A stretch of 64,000 bases of DNA from contig CANQLI010000002.1 in NCBI GenBank assembly GCA_947624675.1, positions 124,001-188,000 of the forward strand, in the 5' to 3' direction. The notes under the pieces are model-generated. The model had not been told where the DNA came from. It did not search any database and worked only from the letters and a program-made list of their open reading frames with translations. Shown in pieces: positions 7,897 through 16,246 of this stretch (positions within the stretch are counted from its first letter, which is position 1; each line of letters starts with the position of its first letter). The position numbers and the translations under genes are program-made. This stretch comes from an uncultured Clostridia bacterium (GTDB lineage Bacteria; Bacillota; Clostridia; Oscillospirales; Ruminococcaceae).

Positions 7897-8997
7897 ATGA
7901 AAAAATTATTATCATTTGTTATAGCAGCGTTGACTGCACTCGCTTTTGCCGGCTGCGGAGGTGAGAATTCCTCAATCGATAATAACACCTCTTCAACTGA
8001 TTCAGCAAGCGTTGATGTTACAAATGGATCTGTAAAAGAACCGTCAGAATCAACGAAGCCGGAGGAAACGACCGATAAGAAAGAAGTAGAAGCTAACGGT
8101 GAATATGTTTCAAACGGCGTGCTTATCAACGGAGATGGAGACAATATAAGAGCCATAGAGCTTTACGGTGGAAGCTTTGATATAGGCTCAACATATGCTG
8201 CTACAATAAATAAATACAAGGAATCTCTCGGAGATATGGTCAATGTCTATAATATGTGTATTCCGACAGCCTTTGCGTACTATCTTCCGACAAAGCTTGA
8301 AAACGAATATGCAAGTCAATATGACAATATAAGAAATATTCAGAGTCAGCTAAAAAATGTCATAGATGTTGACATTTACGACACACTTTCCGAACATTCC
8401 GACGAATATATATACTTTAGAACCGATCACCACTGGCAGCCTATCGGAGCTTATTATGCAGCGCAGGTATTTGCCGAGAGAGCCGGAATAACACAATTTC
8501 CTGATATCTCCACATATCAAAAGGTCGTGTACGAGGGCTTTTTAGGCTCTCTGGAAGGTTATGCACAAAGCAATGAGCTTGCTGCACACCCCGATGTATT
8601 CACATACTATAAGCCTGCGAATCTCAAAAGTCTTACCACGACATACTATGATACAAGCTTTTCAAATCCTGTTGAAAGCAGTCTGTTCTTTGATGACTTT
8701 GAGATGAAAAATGCTTACAGTACATTTTTGGGTGATGACAGAGAGATAGCAAAAATTGATACAAATGTACAAAACGGAAGAACTCTTGTTGTATTTAAGG
8801 ACAGCTTCGGAAATGCGCTTATCCCGTTTTTCACTCAAAGCTTTGAACACATATATGTCTGCGATATAAGATATTTTGACTTAAATTCTATAAGCTTTTG
8901 TAAAAATGTAGGAGCAACTGATGTTTTGTTTGCTACCTGTATGTTCACCTGCACAGGCGGAAACTCAAATCTGTTATCAGATTTAATGAATCAGTGA
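7897..8997 (+). CDS. DHHW-type lipoprotein, possible SGNH-like esterase or O-acyltransferase
   Basis: A lipoprotein signal (MKKLLSFVIAALTALAFAGC) is followed by a Ser/Thr/Glu-rich linker to about residue 65. The folded part contains FRTDHHWQPIGAYYAAQVFAE and, near the C-terminus, VVFKDSFGNALIPFF. The DHHW signature and the DSF motif recall AlgX/AlgJ-like proteins that acetylate exported polysaccharides. In gut Firmicutes, DHHW proteins often accompany an MBOAT acyltransferase. No MBOAT gene is present in this window, so this copy is an orphan with its own strong promoter. Substrate unknown. Confidence 0.75.
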   Translation: MKKLLSFVIAALTALAFAGCGGENSSIDNNTSSTDSASVDVTNGSVKEPSESTKPEETTDKKEVEANGEYVSNGVLINGDGDNIRAIELYGGSFDIGSTYAATINKYKESLGDMVNVYNMCIPTAFAYYLPTKLENEYASQYDNIRNIQSQLKNVIDVDIYDTLSEHSDEYIYFRTDHHWQPIGAYYAAQVFAERAGITQFPDISTYQKVVYEGFLGSLEGYAQSNELAAHPDVFTYYKPANLKSLTTTYYDTSFSNPVESSLFFDDFEMKNAYSTFLGDDREIAKIDTNVQNGRTLVVFKDSFGNALIPFFTQSFEHIYVCDIRYFDLNSISFCKNVGATDVLFATCMFTCTGGNSNLLSDLMNQ

Positions 8998-9115
8998 TCT
9001 TTATACTGAATTAAATGTTTTTACTAACTGATATTTTGTTTTGTTAACATTACTTAATAATTTAATTTGATTTACTTTTTAATATGTATGAAATGCTGAA
9101 AACAATAATAAAGGC

Positions 9116-9143
9116 TTGAATTTTAATGAAAAGTGTATATAAT
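9116..9143 (+). promoter_or_regulatory. Promoter of the intergenic small RNA
   Basis: TTGAAT (9116-9121) and TATAAT (9138-9143), 16 bases apart, in a gap with no reading frame between two plus-strand genes. Transcription would begin near 9150. Confidence 0.6.
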
Positions 9144-9149
9144 TAGATA

Positions 9150-9290
9150 TGTAACAAGACATAAATGCGGCATCATAAAAGCTTTTTTGCGTTTATTCTT
9201 CATAACTTCATATTCCCCCCTAGTTAAATATATAAGTTAGATGCCGCGTGTCTGTGCCTGGTTCAAATATTGGAACCGGGCTTTTCTTTT
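9150..9290 (+). ncRNA. Candidate small RNA with a C-rich apical loop
   Basis: The 340-base gap 8998-9338 has no credible protein gene but has a promoter, nested stems and a terminator. AGACA (9157-9161) pairs with TGTCT (9249-9253), and TGCGGCATC (9166-9174) pairs with GATGCCGCG (9240-9248). Inside, TAACTT (9203-9208) pairs with AAGTTA (9234-9239), and ATATT (9210-9214) can pair with AATAT (9227-9231). This leaves six consecutive C (9215-9220) in the apical loop. A G+C-rich terminator hairpin with a T-rich tail closes it. C-rich loops in Gram-positive small RNAs often pair with Shine-Dalgarno sequences. I do not recognise a known family; 6S-like is possible but not supported. Confidence 0.55.
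9256..9290 (+). terminator. Intrinsic terminator of the candidate small RNA
   Basis: CCTGGTTC and GAACCGGG form an 8-pair stem (one G-T) around an 8-base loop, followed by CTTTTCTTTT. There is no coding gene ending just upstream (the previous stop is at 8997), which favours a separate transcript. Confidence 0.7.
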
Positions 9291-9338
9291 ACAGTTTTTA
9301 CTAAAAGGTGCTTTGACAAATAAACAGGAGATAATAAA

Positions 9339-9818
9339 ATGGCTGAAAAAACAAATGTAATGCGTATTCTTGACAAAGCAAAAATTGAATATAAAACCTA
9401 TGATTATACAAACAGCGGCGCAATATCCGGAAAAGATGTCGCCGTTTCGATGGGACAGGATCCGTCGAAGGTTTTCAAGACACTTGTAACTCAGGCAAAA
9501 AGCAAACAGTATTATGTATTTATGATACCTGTTTTAAAGGAGCTTGACCTGAAAAAGGCGGCAAAAGCTGTCGGCGAAAAAGCTCTTAGTATGATACCGC
9601 AAAAAGATCTCTTATCAGTAACCGGCTACATTCACGGAGGATGCTCACCGATCGGAATGAAAAAGAGCTTCAAGACCTGTATAGATGTGTCGGCACAGAG
9701 CATCGACACCATTATTTTCAGCGCCGGAAAAATCGGAAGACAAGTAGAAACATCTCCAAACAGTCTAAAGAATTTCATCAACGCTAAGTATTTTGATCTT
9801 ATAAAATCTGATAATTGA
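9339..9818 (+). CDS. ybaK: YbaK/EbsC-type aminoacyl-tRNA deacylase
   Basis: 159 residues of the YbaK/prolyl-tRNA editing domain: the N-terminal KTYDYTNSGAISGKDVAVSMG, then VFKTLVTQAKSKQYYVFMIPV, the catalytic-lysine region LDLKKAAKAVGEK and the GGCSPIGMKK motif. Members hydrolyse Cys-tRNA(Pro) made in error by prolyl-tRNA synthetase. The ATG at 9339 follows AGGAG. It is a single gene between the small RNA and rubrerythrin. The deacylase assignment is firm at family level; Cys-tRNA(Pro) is the usual but not proven substrate. Confidence 0.9.
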   Translation: MAEKTNVMRILDKAKIEYKTYDYTNSGAISGKDVAVSMGQDPSKVFKTLVTQAKSKQYYVFMIPVLKELDLKKAAKAVGEKALSMIPQKDLLSVTGYIHGGCSPIGMKKSFKTCIDVSAQSIDTIIFSAGKIGRQVETSPNSLKNFINAKYFDLIKSDN

Positions 9819-9875
9819 ATAATTTGATAGAAAAGGAAAATCATAGACTATATATCTGTTAAAGGAGAAATAGCT

Positions 9876-10418
9876 ATGGAAAACTTAAAGGGTACAAAAA
9901 CAGAAGCAAATCTTATGGCTGCGTTTGCAGGAGAAAGTCAGGCCAGGAACAAATACACATACTATGCCAGTCAAGCAAAAAAGGACGGTTATGAGCAGAT
10001 CGGAGCAATATTTGAAGAAACCGCCCGCAACGAAATGGCTCATGCAAAAATATGGTTTAAGCTTTTGCATAACGAAGAGATACCATCTACTGCGGAAAAT
10101 CTTGCCGACGCAGCAGCCGGAGAAAACTATGAGTGGACCGATATGTATTCGGGATTTGCAAAGGATGCTAAAGAAGAAGGCTTTGACAGGATAGCTACCC
10201 TGTTTGAAATGGTTGGAGCAATAGAAAAGGAACACGAGGAAAGATTCAAAAAGCTTCTCGCAAACATTGAGGGCGGACTTGTCTTTTCAAAAGAAGGTGG
10301 AACTATCTGGATATGCCGAAACTGCGGGCACATCGTTATCGGAGAGAAGGCTCCGGAAATCTGTCCGGTATGCTCACACCCTAAAGCGTATTTTGAACTG
10401 AAAGCAAATAACTATTAA
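9876..10418 (+). CDS. rbr: Rubrerythrin
   Basis: Non-haem diiron peroxidase of anaerobes. The ferritin-like domain holds [27 protein letters not shown] and EKEHEERF, giving the usual Glu/His ligands. The C-terminal rubredoxin module has CRNC (near residue 148) and [13 protein letters not shown]. Length 180 is typical of the classical domain order (diiron then rubredoxin). The strong ribosome site AAAGGAG precedes the ATG. It reduces hydrogen peroxide using electrons passed through rubredoxin. A second rubrerythrin with reversed domain order lies at 43173. Confidence 0.95.
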   Translation: MENLKGTKTEANLMAAFAGESQARNKYTYYASQAKKDGYEQIGAIFEETARNEMAHAKIWFKLLHNEEIPSTAENLADAAAGENYEWTDMYSGFAKDAKEEGFDRIATLFEMVGAIEKEHEERFKKLLANIEGGLVFSKEGGTIWICRNCGHIVIGEKAPEICPVCSHPKAYFELKANNY

Positions 10419-10423
10419 GAAAC

Positions 10424-10482
10424 AAACCCCAAAGCGGTCAACTGCACATAAAGTACAGTAATTTTACCGCCTTGGGGTTTTA
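10424..10482. terminator. Bidirectional terminator between rbr and the sensor kinase
   Basis: AAACCCCAAAGCGGT at 10424-10438 pairs with ACCGCCTTGGGGTTT at 10466-10480, with a smaller nested stem inside. It is flanked by A- and T-tracts, so it can stop both converging genes. Confidence 0.8.
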
Positions 10483-10502
10483 ATATTCAAGAAGGATAAA
10501 TC

Positions 10503-12599
10503 CTATTCACAAAGCTTTCTAATCAATTCCTCAATATTTACAGGTTTAGTTATGAAATCATTCATACCGCTGGCGAACGCTTTATCCCTTTCCTCGGCAA
10601 AAGAATTTGCGGTACAGGCAAAAATGCGCACCGTTTTTGCATCTTCCCTGTCAAGCGCACGAATGGCTTTTGCGGTTTCAAAACCGTCCATCTCCGGCAT
10701 AAGCAGATCCATAAGAATAACGCCGAAAGTATTCGGATCCGACTCGTTAAACATCTGAAGGGCTATACTTCCGTTTACAGCCAGTTCGACTTCAAAGCCG
10801 TTGCTTTTTAAAAGCTCAACTATTATCTCACCGTTAAGCTCATTATCCTCAGCGACCAAAACCCGAGGACGATTATTTTCCAAAATAACCGAATGTTCTT
10901 CAGCTTTTAACGGTTTTTCAGCAGGCTTTGCGACAAATGTGAAAGTAAAGGAGCTTCCCTTACCCTTCTGACTTACACAGGTCAGATCTCCTCCCATAAG
11001 CAAAGCCAACCTGCGGCTTATTGAAAGTCCGAGTCCTGTACCCTGATTACCTTTGGATACCGTTTCGAGCTCCTGAGCAAAAACATCAAATATGTGCTTT
11101 TGAAATTCCTCGCTCATTCCCCTTCCCGTATCCGATACGGTAACAGATGTAAGTACCTCATTTTTGTTTGTAAGCTCTTGTTTTAGCGAGAGATTGACAA
11201 TGCCGCCCTTGTGCGTAAATTTTCTTGCATTGTCGAGTAAATTCAGCAAAACCTGCTGAATTCGCACCTCATCACCCATAACATACGGATAAGTCAGCTC
11301 ATAGTCGACATTATATTGAAGCTTTTTTTCAGCCATAGCGTTTCGCTCAATAGAACCTACCGTTTCTATAACAAGCTCAAGCTCAACAGGCTTCAAGACC
11401 AATTCAAGCTTTTGCTCTTCAAGCTTAGATGTGTCTAAAATATCGTTTACAAGCGACAAAAGATATTTAGCCGTGACCGATGATTGCTTGATATATTCTT
11501 CCATTTTCTCCTTATCCTCAAGCTTTTGAGACATAAGGTAATTAAGTCCTATAAGTCCGTTTAACGGCGTTCTGATCTCATGGCTCATAGTAGACAAAAA
11601 CCTACCTTTTGCCTTAGCGTCGGCCTTACTTTCCGCAAATCGGATACGCTGCCGTGAAAGCAATAAGATAAGTGTAAGGATTATCAGAAGTGACACAGCC
11701 AGTATTAAAACCGAATAACGGTATCTGCTCAGAAAATCAGAAAAAGTATATTCATATTGATTTTCCATAACTCCCTGTATCGTAAAGTTTCCGATCTCGT
11801 CATCAGTAATTTCAGCTATTGATTTATCAAGAATATCAATAAGAGTTTGTCCGTCCTCCTGCGATGGTCCTTCCTGACCGTCAAACGAAACGACAGCGGA
11901 AAAGCACAGCTGATCGTCTAAACCGACAACAGGTATAACATTTAATTTTTCATATTTTGGCTTTGTAAGCCAGTATTCAACAACATACTGATTCTGTATC
12001 ATAAGGTCGGCGTCGCCGGAATTAACAGCGTCAAAGCAGTCGGATATTGAATCATAGTCCTTAATCTCAAAATTAGGAAATGTCTTTGCGAGAACTTTTT
12101 TGAGCGTCTGCGAACCGGTAGAAACAGCGACAGACCAATCCGCGTCATATCTGAACTCAAGATTTTCTCTGGCAACAACGACCTTCCGGCTGGAAAAATA
12201 AGGATTGCTTATGAGTATTCCACGGGCCTTCTTGTTTTCATCATTATATTCGACACTTGTAACAAGGTCGAATCCCTCACCCAAAAGATAATCATATGTA
12301 ACATCTCCGTCAGGAAGCGGTACAAGATCAAATTTCATTCCGCAAAGCTCGCTGACGCGTTCAAATATGTAATGGGATATTCCGGCCTCCTCCCCGTTCT
12401 CATTTAAAAAAGATACCGGTACACGATCCCGTACATATCCCACCTTAAGTGATTTATGAGACGATATAAAACTTTTCTCTTGCGTAGTAAATGACAATTC
12501 ATCCTGCTTTTCATCAGCGTTGACATAAGCCGTAGCGGCAGTAAACGACACCAGAAAAGCTATGGCAAAGGCAGTGAAAAAATTAAACAATCTGCGCAT
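10503..12599 (-). CDS. Hybrid sensor histidine kinase with an extracellular solute-binding domain
   Basis: In order: signal peptide (1-28), a periplasmic-binding-protein type 3 domain (about 50-275; YVRDRVPVSFLNENGEEAGI, DLVTSVEYNDE, SGDADLMIQNQYVVEYW), one membrane segment (296-314), HisKA with the phospho-His in MSHEIRTP (His340), an ATPase (NLLDNARKF, DTGRGMSEEF, GTGLGLSISRRL) and a receiver domain from about 575 (VAEDNELNGEII, LMDLLMPEMDGF, KPVNIEEL). It resembles EvgS/BvgS-like kinases that bind small molecules such as amino acids. No response regulator or output gene is adjacent, so the phosphorelay partner is elsewhere. It lies downstream of the trp operon but has its own promoter. Confidence 0.92.
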   Translation of the reverse strand: MRRLFNFFTAFAIAFLVSFTAATAYVNADEKQDELSFTTQEKSFISSHKSLKVGYVRDRVPVSFLNENGEEAGISHYIFERVSELCGMKFDLVPLPDGDVTYDYLLGEGFDLVTSVEYNDENKKARGILISNPYFSSRKVVVARENLEFRYDADWSVAVSTGSQTLKKVLAKTFPNFEIKDYDSISDCFDAVNSGDADLMIQNQYVVEYWLTKPKYEKLNVIPVVGLDDQLCFSAVVSFDGQEGPSQEDGQTLIDILDKSIAEITDDEIGNFTIQGVMENQYEYTFSDFLSRYRYSVLILAVSLLIILTLILLLSRQRIRFAESKADAKAKGRFLSTMSHEIRTPLNGLIGLNYLMSQKLEDKEKMEEYIKQSSVTAKYLLSLVNDILDTSKLEEQKLELVLKPVELELVIETVGSIERNAMAEKKLQYNVDYELTYPYVMGDEVRIQQVLLNLLDNARKFTHKGGIVNLSLKQELTNKNEVLTSVTVSDTGRGMSEEFQKHIFDVFAQELETVSKGNQGTGLGLSISRRLALLMGGDLTCVSQKGKGSSFTFTFVAKPAEKPLKAEEHSVILENNRPRVLVAEDNELNGEIIVELLKSNGFEVELAVNGSIALQMFNESDPNTFGVILMDLLMPEMDGFETAKAIRALDREDAKTVRIFACTANSFAEERDKAFASGMNDFITKPVNIEELIRKLCE

Positions 12600-12665
12600 C
12601 TGATTAACTTCCTCTCTTTATAGGAATACTGTATAAATATAAATCATATCTGCCGTATAGTTCAT

Positions 12666-12694
12666 ATTATACTTCCAAATATTAAGTTTGTCAA
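12666..12694 (-). promoter_or_regulatory. Sigma-A promoter of the hybrid kinase
   Basis: TTGACA (12689-12694) and TATAAT (12666-12671) on the minus strand with a 17-base spacer. The leader is about 60 bases. Confidence 0.85.
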
Positions 12695-12751
12695 TGAAAA
12701 CACAGAATCCTGTTTTAAGGAACAAATTAGAGATACATATATAGTCGCAGA

Positions 12752-12864
12752 TTTATGAATAAATTATGAATATTGTAAACATTTTGTTACGAAACATGAT
12801 TTATTTTATGAAGAATGTACGTTTGCGTACATTTTTTTCGTTTTTTACGCTATTAGTGGGAGGG
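12752..12864 (+). repeat. 113-bp dispersed repeat, copy 1
   Basis: First of three gap-free copies (others at 35072 and 55213; about 85% identical by hand count). Conserved parts: TGTAA-N8-TTAC(A) at 12775-12792, the 8-pair palindrome AATGTACG-TTTG-CGTACATT at 12814-12833, and CGCTATTAGT near 12848. A 16-base segment of fixed length but variable sequence separates the last two. An open frame from ATG 12808 begins MKNVRLRTFF and runs 31 codons. The copy ends 18 bases from the trpA stop codon and faces it. The plus-strand palindrome is followed by seven T, as in an intrinsic terminator. Confidence 0.85.
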
Positions 12865-12882
12865 GTAAAAATAAAAAACTAT

Positions 12883-13671
12883 TTACCTCATAGCGTCCTT
12901 TAAGCTTTTGACAAACTCACCTACCTTGTCAGCCGCATTACTTCCGTACTTTTCGATTATCTTTACTATTGCGCTGCCGACTATGACACCGTCGCAGTAG
13001 GTGGACATTTTCTTAGCCTGTTCGGGAGATGATATGCCGAATCCAACACAAGCCGGACAAGAAACGCTTTTGTTTATAAGCGAGAAAAACTCATCAAAAT
13101 CCGTGTCAAATTTACTTCTTGTACCTGTAACGCCCAATGATGATACGCAGTATAAAAATCCGTGTGAATTACTAGCTATCTCTGAAACTCTGTCGTGAGA
13201 TGTAGGCGCAACAAGATTTATGTTGTACACCCCATATTTTTCCGCCGTCTCAAGTATCTCGTCCTTTTCTTCATACGGCATATCTGGAACGATAACACCG
13301 TCTATCTGATAATCGCGACAGTTTCTGAAGAATTTCTCCGTACCGTATACAAAAATCGTGTTTAAGTACATCATCAGTAGCAGCGGCTTATCGGTCTTTT
13401 CTCTTAAGCATTTTACAAGCGTAAATATCTTATCGAGCGTAGTTCCTGCATTTAAAGAGCGCAACGATGCTTTCTGGATAGTAACGCCCTCAGCTATCGG
13501 ATCGGAAAACGGAACGCCAAGCTCTACGATGTCAGCGCCGTTTTCAAACATTGAAATCACATATTTCTCAGTTGACACAAGGTCAGGATCACCGGCTGTA
13601 ACAAAAGTAATAAGAGCCTTATCACTGTTTTTCTTAAGCGTATCAAAGCACAGATCTATCCTATTGTTCAT
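12883..13671 (-). CDS. trpA: Tryptophan synthase alpha chain
   Basis: Splits indole-3-glycerol phosphate to indole and glyceraldehyde-3-phosphate and passes indole to TrpB. The catalytic Glu and Asp lie in [42 protein letters not shown] and [11 protein letters not shown] are conserved barrel motifs. 262 residues is normal. Its start overlaps the end of trpB by 11 bases, giving translational coupling. It is the last gene of the operon; a 113-bp repeat begins 18 bases beyond its stop. Confidence 0.96.
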   Translation of the reverse strand: MNNRIDLCFDTLKKNSDKALITFVTAGDPDLVSTEKYVISMFENGADIVELGVPFSDPIAEGVTIQKASLRSLNAGTTLDKIFTLVKCLREKTDKPLLLMMYLNTIFVYGTEKFFRNCRDYQIDGVIVPDMPYEEKDEILETAEKYGVYNINLVAPTSHDRVSEIASNSHGFLYCVSSLGVTGTRSKFDTDFDEFFSLINKSVSCPACVGFGISSPEQAKKMSTYCDGVIVGSAIVKIIEKYGSNAADKVGEFVKSLKDAMR

Positions 13672-14851
13672 CTATCTCAACCTCCCTGTATTTTGCAACA
13701 GAGTAAACATCCTTGTCTCCTCTGCCCGAAAGATTTATAACGAGTATCTTGTCCTTATCCATCTGAGGCGCTATCTTCATAGCCGCCGCAACAGCGTGAG
13801 CTGACTCAATAGCCGGGATAATACCTTCGGTTTTTGAAAGGTACTCAAAGGCTGAAACTGCTTCCTCGTCGGTAATATCAACATACTCAGCTCTTCCGGT
13901 TTTGTAAAGATAAGCGTGCTCAGGACCGATACCCGGATAATCAAGACCCGCAGAAATAGAATAGACCGGGTCTATCTGACCGTACTCGTTTTGCAAAAAC
14001 AACGACTTCATACCGTGAAAAATTCCGATACTTCCCTTTGTTATAGTAGCTGCGTGCTTGTCTGTATCAACACCTTTTCCTGCTGCTTCCGCTCCGACCA
14101 ATCGAACACTTTCATCTTTTATAAAGTCATAAAACGCCCCCATTGCATTTGAACCGCCGCCTACACAAGCAACGACACAATCGGGTAGTCTGCCCTCAGC
14201 TTTTTTGATCTGCTCTCTTATTTCCTCGGAAATAATTTTCTGAAAATCCCTTACCATTTCAGGGTACGGATGCGGTCCCATAACCGAACCAATACAGTAA
14301 AAGGTCGTGTCTATATTTGAGCACCAATCCCTCATAGCCTCGTTTATTGCATCCTTAAGCGTTGCGGTACCGCTGTCAACACCGGTGACCTTAGCGCCGA
14401 GGAGGTTCATTCTGTAAACATTAAGAGACTGACGGCGCATATCTTCACTTCCCATATACACCTCGCACTCAAGATCCATCAGCGCACAAACAGTTGCAGT
14501 TGCAACACCGTGCTGTCCGGCGCCCGTTTCGGCGATTATCCTTTTCTTACCCATTTTCTTAGCGAGCAGTATCTGACCCAACACATTATTTATCTTGTGA
14601 GCGCCGGTGTGGTTGAGATCCTCTCTCTTGATATATATTTTAGCACCGCCTAAGTCTTTTGTCATACGCTCCGCATAGTAAAGCATAGACGGACGGTTTG
14701 CGTAGGTTTCATAAAGATTTTTTAGCTCTGCTTTAAAGTCCTCATCGTCCTTGTACTTTTCATATGCCGCCAGAAGCTCATTTACGGCGTTCATTACCGT
14801 TTCCGGGACATATTGTCCGCCGAACTCTCCGTATCTTCCGATTTTACCCAT
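13661..14851 (-). CDS. trpB: Tryptophan synthase beta chain
   Basis: PLP enzyme joining indole and serine to make tryptophan. The PLP lysine is in [18 protein letters not shown], the Glu in [13 protein letters not shown], and the phosphate loop is [10 protein letters not shown] start it at ATG 14851 ([14 protein letters not shown]) because AAAGGA stands 8 bases ahead; the ATG at 14860 is fused to that ribosome site. It overlaps trpF by 8 bases and trpA by 11. Length 396, the usual TrpB1 type that pairs with TrpA. Confidence 0.96.
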   Translation of the reverse strand: MGKIGRYGEFGGQYVPETVMNAVNELLAAYEKYKDDEDFKAELKNLYETYANRPSMLYYAERMTKDLGGAKIYIKREDLNHTGAHKINNVLGQILLAKKMGKKRIIAETGAGQHGVATATVCALMDLECEVYMGSEDMRRQSLNVYRMNLLGAKVTGVDSGTATLKDAINEAMRDWCSNIDTTFYCIGSVMGPHPYPEMVRDFQKIISEEIREQIKKAEGRLPDCVVACVGGGSNAMGAFYDFIKDESVRLVGAEAAGKGVDTDKHAATITKGSIGIFHGMKSLFLQNEYGQIDPVYSISAGLDYPGIGPEHAYLYKTGRAEYVDITDEEAVSAFEYLSKTEGIIPAIESAHAVAAAMKIAPQMDKDKILVINLSGRGDKDVYSVAKYREVEIDEQ

Positions 14852-15470
14852 TATTTTCATCCTTTCTCACTATACTGATTATTTCTTTTACCTTGTTAAA
14901 ATCCTTAAATCCTTCGGTTTCGACCGAGCTTGAAACATCGACTCCAAAAGGAGACAGATTGCTTATAACACTCTCCGCATTTTTAGAAGATATACCTCCT
15001 GCAATAAAAAACGGCTTTTTTATATCAGCGGACTTTATTACAGTCCAATCAGCAGTTTTACCCGTTCCGCCCCAGTATCCATCTTTATATGCGTCAATCA
15101 GAATTTTGTCGCAACAGAGATCCTGAGCAGCTTCAATATCCTCTTTTCCCCTGGCTCTTACAGCTTTGATGACCTCAAGACCAGTCTGTTCCCTGACCTT
15201 AGAAACTGTTTCGCTGTCCTCGTTTCCGTGAAGCTGTATCGCGTCCAGATACGGCGCGAATTTTAAAATGCTGACGACAGGTTCATTAACAAAAACACCT
15301 GTTTTTATTGCTTTACATCTTACCGCCTTGATAAGCCTTATAAATTCATCAAAGCCAACCGTTCTTTTAAAACCGGGCGAAAGAATAAATCCGATATAGT
15401 CCGGGCAAAGCGCATTTATTATTTCAATATCATCCAATCGCCTAAGTCCGCAAATTTTTATCTTAGTCAT
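14844..15470 (-). CDS. trpF: Phosphoribosylanthranilate isomerase
   Basis: Amadori isomerase giving CdRP from phosphoribosylanthranilate. [15 protein letters not shown] carries the catalytic cysteine. [36 protein letters not shown] (catalytic Asp) and GGISSKNAE complete the barrel. 208 residues is typical of a stand-alone enzyme. It overlaps trpC by 4 bases (ATGA) and trpB by 8, so the operon is tightly coupled. Confidence 0.95.
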   Translation of the reverse strand: MTKIKICGLRRLDDIEIINALCPDYIGFILSPGFKRTVGFDEFIRLIKAVRCKAIKTGVFVNEPVVSILKFAPYLDAIQLHGNEDSETVSKVREQTGLEVIKAVRARGKEDIEAAQDLCCDKILIDAYKDGYWGGTGKTADWTVIKSADIKKPFFIAGGISSKNAESVISNLSPFGVDVSSSVETEGFKDFNKVKEIISIVRKDENNG

Positions 15471-16246
15471 ACGCCCTCCGTAAGGCTATCAAAAGTTGAT
15501 TTAATGTTTCCTGAGCGCATAAGCGTTTCACCAATCAAAACCGCATCTGCGCCCATTTGTCTTAACGCTTTCATATCCGCATTTGTTTTTATCCCGCTTT
15601 CAGAAACGATTATCTTATCCTCCGGTATTTTTTCAATAAGTCTTGCGGTGGTATCAAGAGACACCTCAAAGGTTTTAAGATTTCGATTATTTATACCGAT
15701 TATCTCCGGGTCGATAGAAAGCGCACGGTCAAGCTCATCTTCATTGTGAACCTCTATAAGCGCCTTCATACCAAGACTGTGCGCAAGGATTAAAAATTCA
15801 CTAAGCGATTTGTCATCAAGCGCCGCTGCGATTAAAAGCACGGCAGACGCTCCCAACACCCTTGCGTGAAATATCTGATAAGCGTCTATTATAAAGTCCT
15901 TTCTCAATACGGGAATTTTCACCCTTTTACTGATGTTTTCCAGATACTCATCAGAGCCTTTAAAATAATGTTCCTCTGTAAGACAGGATATTGCCGCTGC
16001 GCCCGAGCTCTCATATTCCAACGCAGTCCTTACAGGCTCAAAGCTTTTTGAAATTACCCCCTTTGAAGGAGAAGCCTTTTTGACCTCGCATATAAGTCTC
16101 AGTCTTTCACCTTTAAGAGCCTTTGAAAAATCATAAACTGGCTTATCACAGCTTTCCGCGAGTTTTTCAATGTCGCTTAATGACAACCTCTGCTTTTCTC
16201 TGTCAAGCTGCTCACGCCTGAAACAGATTATATCGTCAAGTATCAT
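15467..16246 (-). CDS. trpC: Indole-3-glycerol phosphate synthase
   Basis: Closes the indole ring from CdRP. Motifs: EVKKASPSKG (catalytic Lys), VLRKDFIIDAYQI, EVHNEDELDRAL, IGINNRNLKTFEV, VSESGIKT and AVLIGETLMRSG. It is 259 residues long and complete. It overlaps the genes on each side by 4 bases. Confidence 0.96.
   Translation of the reverse strand: MILDDIICFRREQLDREKQRLSLSDIEKLAESCDKPVYDFSKALKGERLRLICEVKKASPSKGVISKSFEPVRTALEYESSGAAAISCLTEEHYFKGSDEYLENISKRVKIPVLRKDFIIDAYQIFHARVLGASAVLLIAAALDDKSLSEFLILAHSLGMKALIEVHNEDELDRALSIDPEIIGINNRNLKTFEVSLDTTARLIEKIPEDKIIVSESGIKTNADMKALRQMGADAVLIGETLMRSGNIKSTFDSLTEGV

Noticed and set aside
9150-9290. Assignment of the candidate RNA as 6S RNA
   Set aside because: The closing stem and size are roughly compatible, but I cannot see the conserved central bubble, and the C6 loop is atypical.
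9315-9320. TTGACA just upstream of the YbaK-type gene
   Set aside because: No -10 box at suitable distance; it lies almost on the ribosome site, so it is probably chance.
12814-12833. Reading the repeat's palindrome as the trp operon terminator
   Set aside because: On the minus strand, the direction of trp transcription, the hairpin is followed by CTTCAT rather than a T-run. The T-run is on the plus strand.
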